In this document: positions 58,452-64,000 of the stretch, piece after piece
Position numbering within the stretch: position 1 is the first letter of the stretch
How the letters are laid out: the number at the start of each line of letters is the position of its first letter
Assembly: GCF_014773265.1 (NCBI RefSeq)
Contig: NZ_JACWMY010000006.1
Coordinates: 124,001-188,000, forward strand
Direction: 5' to 3'
From: Mucilaginibacter pankratovii
Lineage (GTDB): Bacteria > Bacteroidota > Bacteroidia > Sphingobacteriales > Sphingobacteriaceae
Length of the DNA: 64,000 bases
Translations under genes and position numbers: made by a program
Notes under the pieces: model-generated
Seen by the model: only the letters and a program-made list of their open reading frames with translations
Told to the model about the DNA's origin: nothing
Databases searched by the model: none

Positions 58452-59488
58452 TGCAATCAAAAATAGATCAATATACCGACGAGATAAAAGCGTTTACTGC
58501 CGCTAAGGCCGAAGAACTGGAAGCATTCCGTATAAAATTTTTAGGTACAAAAGGGATTATTAAAGACCTGTTTGAACAATTTAAAACCGTTAGTGCCGAT
58601 GAGAAACGCACTTTCGGTAAAGTTTTGAACCAGTTTAAACAGCTAACCGAAGCACGTTACGAAGAGATCAAAGAATCGCTTGGCTCTGCTACGGTAGATA
58701 CCAAATCTGATATCGACCTGACGCTGCCGGGTGATGGCTTAGAGATAGGCTCGCGCCATCCGCTTTCGCTGGTGCGTAACGAGATCATCGATATATTCAA
58801 ACGTCTTGGGTTCGTAGTAGCCGAGGGGCCGGAGATCGAAGACGACTGGCATAACTTCTCGGCACTAAACTTCCCGGAGGAACATCCCGCGCGCGATATG
58901 CAGGACACTTTCTTTATCCGCAAGGGCGATAAAGAGCAGGGAGATATTGCTTTGCGTACCCATACCTCATCGGTACAGGTGCGTATGATGGAGAACGGCA
59001 AACCGCCTTTCCGCGCTATTATGCCCGGCCGTGTTTACCGCAACGAGGCTATCTCTGCCCGTGCGCATTGCTTTTTCCACCAGGTGGAGGGCTTGTATGT
59101 GGATGAGAACGTTTCCTTCTCCGATCTGAAACAAACGCTTTATCACTTTGTGCAGGAGCTTTACGGCGAAGGCACCAAAGTGAGGTTCCGCCCGTCGTAT
59201 TTTCCATTTACGGAGCCATCGGCAGAGATGGATATCTCTTGTACCATTTGTGGTGGTTCGGGCTGTAACATGTGTAAATACAGCGGTTGGGTAGAGATAT
59301 TGGGCTGCGGTATGGTTGACCCTAACGTTTTGGAAAATTGCGGTATCGATAGCAAAAAATACACCGGCTTTGCCTTTGGCATGGGTATGGAAAGAATTGC
59401 CAACCTAAAATATGTGATCCGCGATCTGCGTTTATTCTCTGAGAACGACGTCCGTTTCTTAAAGCAGTTTCAATCAGAGATCATATGA
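58451..59488 (+). CDS. pheS: Phenylalanyl-tRNA synthetase alpha subunit
   Basis: The product has 345 residues. An N-terminal coiled coil (about 1-85) precedes the class II core: motif 1 (HPLSLVRNEIIDIFKRLGF), GPEIEDDWHNFSALNFPEEHPARDMQDTFF, motif 2 (GRVYRNEAISARAHCFFHQVEGLYVD), a Cys-rich CTICGGSGCNMCKYSGWVEI and motif 3 (GFAFGMGMERIANLKY). It charges tRNA-Phe with PheT, which is encoded elsewhere. The start overlaps the PIN toxin stop and the next gene overlaps its stop by 4 bases. Confidence 0.97.
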   Translation: MQSKIDQYTDEIKAFTAAKAEELEAFRIKFLGTKGIIKDLFEQFKTVSADEKRTFGKVLNQFKQLTEARYEEIKESLGSATVDTKSDIDLTLPGDGLEIGSRHPLSLVRNEIIDIFKRLGFVVAEGPEIEDDWHNFSALNFPEEHPARDMQDTFFIRKGDKEQGDIALRTHTSSVQVRMMENGKPPFRAIMPGRVYRNEAISARAHCFFHQVEGLYVDENVSFSDLKQTLYHFVQELYGEGTKVRFRPSYFPFTEPSAEMDISCTICGGSGCNMCKYSGWVEILGCGMVDPNVLENCGIDSKKYTGFAFGMGMERIANLKYVIRDLRLFSENDVRFLKQFQSEII

Positions 59489-59898
59489 GGAATACACTTA
59501 TCATCATTTTTGCCGCATTAACTTTTATGGGCTGCGGCAAAATTGAAGGTGTAGTGCCAAGTGTGCCGGTAAATTTCAGGGCATCCAAAACCGATCCGCG
59601 TTTGGCGGCGCTTAATAGTGCCGGCGGTTCGGTAGTTATATCCGGTTACGGCGTGGCCGGGCTGTTGCTTTATCGCCAGGCAGATGGCACATACTCGTGT
59701 TACGACAGGTGCAGTAGCTACCAGCCCGAAAAACTATGCGCTGTAAGCCCGGATGCAACCGGCTTTACCGCTACCGACCCATGCAGCGGTGCAAAGTTCT
59801 CGCTATCAGACGGTAGCCCCGTAAAGGCACCTGCGGTAAAATCCCTGCGGGCTTATACCGTAAATGTGAGTAATTTTGAGATATTTGTGTCAAACTGA
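59485..59898 (+). CDS. Lipoprotein with degenerate Rieske-like fold
   Basis: The product has 137 residues. The lipobox TFMGC puts Cys at residue 17. The body resembles Rieske domains in order (VVISGYGVAGLLLYRQADGTYSCYDRCSSYQPEKLCAV and FTATDPCSGAKFSLSDGSPVKAPAVKSLRAYTV), but the histidines of the CxH and CxxH cluster motifs are missing and a CYDRC pair is in their place. It therefore probably does not bind a 2Fe-2S cluster. It overlaps pheS by 4 bases. Confidence 0.72.
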   Translation: MRNTLIIIFAALTFMGCGKIEGVVPSVPVNFRASKTDPRLAALNSAGGSVVISGYGVAGLLLYRQADGTYSCYDRCSSYQPEKLCAVSPDATGFTATDPCSGAKFSLSDGSPVKAPAVKSLRAYTVNVSNFEIFVSN

Positions 59899-59901
59899 TA
59901 C

Positions 59902-60483
59902 ATGGAAGCCGATAAAATTAAAGATAGTATTAAGCGGGCAGCGCAGGATCTGTTCCGCAAATTCGGTTACCATAAAACAAGTGTAAACGAAATAGCCAAG
60001 CGCGCCAAGATAGCCAAGGCCACTATTTATAAGTATTTTGAGAGTAAAGAGGCCATTTTGCACGTGCTGCTGATGGACTATATTAAGTTGAGTGTAGACG
60101 AACTGATAAACACCAACGTACCCGAACTGGATGAAGAGGCACACCTCAATAACCTCATCATGAAAACCTGCCGCCTCTCTTACACCGTTTGCAACGAATT
60201 TATAGGCTGGGATTTTATCCGCGAAAGCACCAACTCCCAGGATTTTTTAAAGAACTTGAGCAACGAGCTGGAAGAATTGCTGGTGCAGTCGTTTACCCAA
60301 TTGCAGGGCATCCGCAAGCACGAAACCTACCAGCAGCGCCTGCGTTTTTTAATTAAATGCAGCAAAAGCATCGTATTCAGCTTCGCCTTTACCTCGGTAA
60401 GCGATAGCGACGTGCGCAAAAATTTTGTATCCTTCCAAAAAGAGATCTTGCCTTATTTGGTGAAGGCGGCAATACTGGTTTAG
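59902..60483 (+). CDS. TetR family transcriptional regulator
   Basis: The product has 193 residues. The N-terminal helix-turn-helix is AAQDLFRKFGYHKTSVNEIAKRAKIAKATIYKYFESKEAILHVLL, a TetR hallmark. The C-terminal ligand domain is all-helical and not assignable. It starts 3 bases after the Rieske-like gene in the pheS operon, and overlaps the convergent hypothetical gene by 4 bases. In this group such regulators often control efflux or lipid genes, but no target is visible here. Confidence 0.92.
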   Translation: MEADKIKDSIKRAAQDLFRKFGYHKTSVNEIAKRAKIAKATIYKYFESKEAILHVLLMDYIKLSVDELINTNVPELDEEAHLNNLIMKTCRLSYTVCNEFIGWDFIRESTNSQDFLKNLSNELEELLVQSFTQLQGIRKHETYQQRLRFLIKCSKSIVFSFAFTSVSDSDVRKNFVSFQKEILPYLVKAAILV

Positions 60484-61085
60484 GCAATCTGAACGATCCT
60501 CGCGTTCTCGCATTCCGGATGGTTATTTACAAGATCAGCAATAGCGTTTTTCATGGCAATAAACGATGTGCCATAAAAGTACAAGGCAGTTTCTGTATTA
60601 CCCTGGTGGTATCTGACAACGTCGCTTTTTATGCCGGTCAATTCCCTGATTTGGGTGGCTAACGCTTCGGAGTCTGAATTTTTATAAACTTCATCAGAAA
60701 GGTTAATACCATCAAGGTAAATTGCCAACCCTTCTAATTTTCCAAATTCTATCTTTTCGCCGGTTTGCTCGATGATTAGTTTCGAACCTTTAGGCGCCCC
60801 CAATTCCTCCAACTTTTCAATGATTTCTTTAACACTCTGATCATTGAAATTACTGTCGACTACTTTAATCTCTACATCGCAATATTCAATTTCATTGGTC
60901 TCGCTCAATAATGTCCCGCCACCGGTTACTTCTCCGTAGTATTTCATTTTTAAAAAGCTATCCAACGGGTCTTCGTACACTTCGCCGCGGTCAATGGGCA
61001 TTACTTTATCATTCAATTGCGCAACTATATAGTTTTCTTTTCTGGGTTGGGGATTGAATATTTTTTTGAGGAAGTTTTTAATCAT
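60480..61085 (-). CDS. Conserved hypothetical protein (201 aa)
   Basis: No family is recognised. A basic N-terminus (MIKNFLKKIFNPQPRK) is followed by a mixed alpha/beta protein with DPLDSFLKMKYYGEVTGGGTLL, DVEIKVVDSNFNDQSVKEIIEKLEELGAPKGSKLII, LEGLAIYLDGINLSDEVY and YFYGTSFIAMKNAIADLV. No signal peptide or membrane segment is visible. It is convergent with the TetR gene, overlapping by 4 bases. Confidence 0.7.
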   Translation of the reverse strand: MIKNFLKKIFNPQPRKENYIVAQLNDKVMPIDRGEVYEDPLDSFLKMKYYGEVTGGGTLLSETNEIEYCDVEIKVVDSNFNDQSVKEIIEKLEELGAPKGSKLIIEQTGEKIEFGKLEGLAIYLDGINLSDEVYKNSDSEALATQIRELTGIKSDVVRYHQGNTETALYFYGTSFIAMKNAIADLVNNHPECENARIVQIA

Positions 61086-61177
61086 CTTTTGATAAGGTTT
61101 CGATAGGTAAATGTAGTAAGCATTTCATTCACAAAATAATTAAACAGAATTATTTGGAATGATAAATTCAATTTATT

Positions 61178-61281
61178 TACTTTGTTATTCAAAGTACTTT
61201 ATAATTAAACATAGAGACGAGATGACCGCTGGCAAAAGATCCAGCGTTATTTTTTAAATATTTACTTTGAAATACAAAGAA
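61178..61281 (+). promoter_or_regulatory. creD control region: paired TACTTTG-N5-CAAAG operators around a hairpin
   Basis: TACTTTG-TTATT-CAAAGTA (61178-61196) is a perfect palindrome and TACTTTG-AAATA-CAAAGAA (61263-61281) a near copy 16 bases before the ATG. Between them CGCTGG (61227-61232) pairs with CCAGCG (61241-61246), followed by TTATTTTTT, a terminator-like hairpin spanned by an 11-codon frame (61222-61257). Confidence 0.65.
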
Positions 61282-61296
61282 CTTTTAATTAAAAAC

Positions 61297-62613
61297 ATGA
61301 TAGACCAAATCCCACAACAACCCAAAAAATGGTATCAGGATTCCATCCTGGTGAAACTAAGCGTTATTACGCTTTTGATCCTTTTATTACTCATCCCATC
61401 GTCCTGGATCCAGGGACTAATAGATGAGCGGCAGGAAAGCCAGATAAAAATGGGCAACCAGGTTTCCGATCGCTGGTCGGGTAGCCAACTGGTACAAGGG
61501 CCGGTATTAATATTACCCTATAAAAAACAGCTGGCAGCAGGCAAGGAAAGTTTAGGCTACATTTATGTACTGCCCGAGGATGTAAGGATAAAGGCAAACC
61601 TTAAAACGGAGTTGTTTAAGCAAGGTGTTTTTGATGTTACAGTATACAATTCTAAAGTTGGGGTGCAGGGGAGCTTTTCGCAGCCGAACCTGGTTAAGCT
61701 CGGCATCGACCCGGCGTTGGTGATGTATGATAAAGCGCGGTTGCTCTTCAGTATCTCCGATCTTAAAGGGCTTAAGAATAATCCATCTGTAAAAGTGCAG
61801 GGGCAAAGCTACGTTCCCGAACCAACATCAGGCGAGGTAAATCCTTTCGAAAAATCGTTGCAGGTAGGCTTTACTTTGCCCGCTACAGGCAGCATTGCTT
61901 TTAGTTACGATCTTGATCTGAAGGGGAGCAATGATATCAACTTTCTGCATATCGGCAAAACTACCGAAGTTGAATACACCAGCGATTGGAAAACGCCAAA
62001 GTACAATGGCCGTTACCTGCCCGATACCCGCGACACCACTGCCAGTGGTTCCAGCGCCAAATGGCATATGCTGTATTATAACAGGCCGTTCCCGCAGCAA
62101 TGGCTCAATGACGATAGTGTTTTGAATAGCCCCAAAGCCCTTGCCGAAGCTACTTTTGGCGTAAAGCTGCAATTGCCCATTGATGAATACCGCAAGGTAA
62201 TGCGTACCAATAAGTATTCTACGCTTATCATTCTGCTCACTTTTGTATCCCTGTTTTTAACCGAGCTGATTCGCAAGCAGCGCATTCACCTGTTCAACTA
62301 TACGCTGATAGGCGCAGCCATGATCGTATATTACATCCTGTTACTGTCCTTCGCCGAGCAAATAGGGTTTAATTACGCCTACCTGCTATCCTCCACGGCA
62401 ACTATTGGGCTCATATCCTTCTTTACCGCGTCGCTGTTGAATAATAAGGCAGCCGCTGCATTATTTGCCTTTATCCTCACGGTGTTTTACGGTTTCATTT
62501 TTATCATTATACAATTGGAAGAATATTCATTGTTAGTTGGTGGTATCGCCCTGTTTATTATTGTAGCAGCGCTGATGTATTTCTCCAGAAAGATCAATTG
62601 GGATAGCCATTAA
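61297..62613 (+). CDS. creD: CreD family inner-membrane protein
   Basis: The product has 438 residues from the ATG at 61297 (MIDQIPQQPKKWYQDS); an upstream TTG lies inside the second operator and is unlikely. One membrane segment (VITLLILLLLIPSSWIQGLI) is followed by a large periplasmic domain (GPVLILPYKKQ, VTVYNSKVGVQGSF, SIAFSYDLDLKGSNDINFLHIGKTTEV) and about six C-terminal helices. CreD is linked to envelope stress and colicin/beta-lactam tolerance in Proteobacteria; the role in this group is unclear. It is followed by a terminator. Confidence 0.9.
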   Translation: MIDQIPQQPKKWYQDSILVKLSVITLLILLLLIPSSWIQGLIDERQESQIKMGNQVSDRWSGSQLVQGPVLILPYKKQLAAGKESLGYIYVLPEDVRIKANLKTELFKQGVFDVTVYNSKVGVQGSFSQPNLVKLGIDPALVMYDKARLLFSISDLKGLKNNPSVKVQGQSYVPEPTSGEVNPFEKSLQVGFTLPATGSIAFSYDLDLKGSNDINFLHIGKTTEVEYTSDWKTPKYNGRYLPDTRDTTASGSSAKWHMLYYNRPFPQQWLNDDSVLNSPKALAEATFGVKLQLPIDEYRKVMRTNKYSTLIILLTFVSLFLTELIRKQRIHLFNYTLIGAAMIVYYILLLSFAEQIGFNYAYLLSSTATIGLISFFTASLLNNKAAAALFAFILTVFYGFIFIIIQLEEYSLLVGGIALFIIVAALMYFSRKINWDSH

Positions 62614-62645
62614 AATTTTCACCTAAACCTGTTCACCACATATAT

Positions 62646-62678
62646 CCGTCGCATGTAATTATGCATGCGGCGGATTTT
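62646..62678 (+). terminator. Intrinsic terminator of creD
   Basis: CCGTCGCATG (62646-62655) pairs with CATGCGGCGG (62664-62673), with one mismatch, followed by ATTTT. An ATG inside this hairpin is therefore not the start of the next gene. Confidence 0.72.
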
Positions 62679-62691
62679 AAACCAAATCAGC

Positions 62692-63429
62692 ATGCACACA
62701 AGCAATTATTGGATAGGGCATTTCAAGGCAAATGCCCGCGAAAAACGCATCGACTGGAACCTATTTCCATCGTTAACCGCTGAAGAGGTGAAAATTATAC
62801 TGCCGTCGCTGCAGGCCTGGCAACTGGGCGAAACCTCGGAAGGGGCACATTTAATTGCCGCTTCCACCAAGTATGCCAACAAAATAGGCGACACCGACTA
62901 TGTGGAAGCTGTTAAGCTTTTTATAAAGGAGGAGCAAAAACACGGCAATAACCTTGGCCGGTATATCGACGGCATCGGGCAAACGCGTATTAGCAAAGAT
63001 TGGGGCGATACGCTGTTTAGGAAAGTGCGGTACTACAATACCAATATGGAAATATGGACGGTGGCTGTTATTGTGGTAGAAAGCACGGCGCAGATATTTT
63101 ACCAGGCACTAAAAGATGCTACAGATTGCGAACTTTTACAGTCCATCTGCACCGATATATTGATAGATGAGGCTTATCATATTACCTTCCAAACCGAGCG
63201 GCTGGCGATGATTTATGAGGGTAAGTCGGATACCGCGAAAGCCTGGCGAAACTTTGTTTATAAGGCGTTCTTCTTTTTAACATCCTGCCTGGTATGGTTT
63301 GCACACCGCACTTTATTTAAAGCAGGCGGCAATACCTTTAATTCTTTCACCCGGAAGATGATATATAAGTACCGTAAAACCATAAAAATGATAACCGAAG
63401 AGCAGCAAAATAGCGTATCGTGGAAATGA
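62692..63429 (+). CDS. Ferritin-like di-iron protein
   Basis: The product has 245 residues from the ATG at 62692; the ATG 27 bases upstream lies in the creD terminator. Helical throughout, with EEQKHGNNLGRYI and DEAYHITFQTERLAMIYEG giving two ExxH-type metal-ligand sets about 90 residues apart, and acidic VVESTAQIFYQALKD between. Two hydrophobic stretches near the C-terminus (KAFFFLTSCLVWFAHR) suggest membrane association. It may be an oxygenase or iron-handling protein; the substrate is unknown. Confidence 0.7.
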   Translation: MHTSNYWIGHFKANAREKRIDWNLFPSLTAEEVKIILPSLQAWQLGETSEGAHLIAASTKYANKIGDTDYVEAVKLFIKEEQKHGNNLGRYIDGIGQTRISKDWGDTLFRKVRYYNTNMEIWTVAVIVVESTAQIFYQALKDATDCELLQSICTDILIDEAYHITFQTERLAMIYEGKSDTAKAWRNFVYKAFFFLTSCLVWFAHRTLFKAGGNTFNSFTRKMIYKYRKTIKMITEEQQNSVSWK

Positions 63430-63454
63430 AGCCGAAATAAAATCAAAATACCGT

Positions 63455-63485
63455 TTTGGTTTTTGGTATAATAATACTATGTTTG
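63455..63485 (+). promoter_or_regulatory. Consensus Bacteroidota sigma-70 promoter
   Basis: TTTG (63455-63458), 19 bases, then TATGTTTG (63478-63485) match TTTG-N19-TAnnTTTG exactly. The start codon of a 35-residue ORF is 20 bases downstream. Confidence 0.75.
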
Positions 63486-63504
63486 CATAGTAAAATTTAC
63501 CGCC

Positions 63505-63612
63505 ATGAGTGAAGAATTAATGGAGTTTTCGGAACTTATTGATGAGCAATTCGAGATGGAAGACATCACCATCGAAGTTTATATCGATAAGTTGTTGAGC
63601 ATATTTTTGTAG
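63505..63612 (+). CDS. Very small acidic protein (35 aa)
   Basis: The frame MSEELMEFSELIDEQF and its end IDKLLSIFL is strongly acidic and amphipathic-helical. No family is recognised. Its placement right behind a perfect promoter argues that it is expressed. The downstream truncated gene at 63693 may be its operon partner, 80 bases away. Confidence 0.5.
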   Translation: MSEELMEFSELIDEQFEMEDITIEVYIDKLLSIFL

Positions 63613-63692
63613 GGAACGCTTTTAACAAGGTTACTCCGTACTCTTGTTTTGGGGTAGCAGCTTATATGCTCAGCAAATGCTAGAAAATAGTT

Positions 63693-64000
63693 ATGAAAAA
63701 TTTTTGCTTGGTATCCGTCGTTGTTTTGCTGCTATTATTCTGCGGTTACCGCAGTTGCAGCCCCTGGAGCAGAACGCATCATATTTTAACAGTCAGCGTT
63801 AATCGTTACAATGGCGATAAGGGGTGCCCGGTGAAGTTATACCGGGAGTATTATCTCGTATTGCAAAGTTTTATGGCCACTGACCTCAATTCGGTTTACC
63901 TTACAGATTCTACCAACTTCAGAAAATTCCTGGGGACTTATGACACCGAAGGCGAATTTATCACCACCAAGTGCAAAGGCGACAGAGTATATATTTCAAA
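63693..64000 (+). CDS. Secreted/lipoprotein-like ORF, truncated at window end
   Basis: The frame starts MKNFCLVSVVVLLLLFCGYRSCSP, an N-terminal hydrophobic signal with Cys near residue 17 or 22, and remains open to the window end (about 102 codons). The mature part is polar and mixed (VNRYNGDKGCPVKLYREYYLVLQ). No family is recognised, and the C-terminus is not visible. Confidence 0.6.
   Translation, partial: MKNFCLVSVVVLLLLFCGYRSCSPWSRTHHILTVSVNRYNGDKGCPVKLYREYYLVLQSFMATDLNSVYLTDSTNFRKFLGTYDTEGEFITTKCKGDRVYIS

Noticed and set aside
62665..62691. Upstream ATG for the ferritin-like gene
   Set aside because: It lies inside the creD terminator hairpin; the ATG at 62692 leaves room for a normal leader.

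Overview
The window reads as a chromosomal segment of a Bacteroidota bacterium, most likely family Sphingobacteriaceae (Mucilaginibacter/Pedobacter-like; this placement is inference). The grounds are a SusC/SusD polysaccharide-utilisation locus, many lipoproteins and outer-membrane beta-barrels, a DUF5686 protein, -7 promoter boxes of the form TAnnTTTG, and several families of dispersed palindromic repeats between genes. No rRNA, tRNA, prophage, transposase or CRISPR array was seen.

Layout. 1-5 kb: 5' end of recG, ridA, an OmpA-type outer-membrane protein, an Xaa-Pro aminopeptidase and a MeaB-type GTPase. 5-14.5 kb: a secreted bulb-lectin lipoprotein, then a cluster of seven glycosyltransferases or glycosyltransferase-like genes (GT90, GT9 twice, GT4, GT2, two less certain) with an MsbA-type lipid flippase, probably building lipopolysaccharide core or another surface glycan. 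14.5-21.6 kb: a porin-like protein, a GH3 hexosaminidase, an S41 protease, MurQ (the GH3 and MurQ would fit peptidoglycan recycling) and a BI-1 membrane protein. 21.8-27 kb: a methionine regulon, with a SAM-I riboswitch followed by metH and metF. 27-34 kb: two short-chain dehydrogenases, a Crp/Fnr regulator, an F420-reductase-like dinucleotide-binding protein, an HxlR regulator with visible operators, a subtilisin and an aldehyde dehydrogenase. 34-39.7 kb: a TPR protein, phosphosulfolactate synthase, small proteins and a NarL-type two-component system.

39.7-52.2 kb is the metabolic centrepiece: a probable beta-1,2-glucan utilisation locus (SusC, SusD, LamG lipoprotein, two GH144-type glucanases, an esterase) next to a propeller/triple-tyrosine/LuxR sensor-regulator. 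52.6-64 kb: TrhO tRNA hydroxylase, a DUF5686 outer-membrane protein, Kbl, a DUF6364/PIN toxin-antitoxin pair, pheS with two small companions, CreD with paired operators, a ferritin-like protein and a truncated gene at the edge.

The most unusual theme is how often dispersed repeats build regulatory or coding parts: the whole region between the SAM riboswitch and metH, a terminator and a -33 promoter element ahead of phosphosulfolactate synthase, the last residues of MeaB, and the ribosome-binding stretch of a hypothetical gene. A separate REP-like family with two interchangeable hairpin types occurs at two loci 30 kb apart. I found no clear wholly new multi-gene system; these repeat-built control regions and the glucan locus are the best candidates for follow-up.
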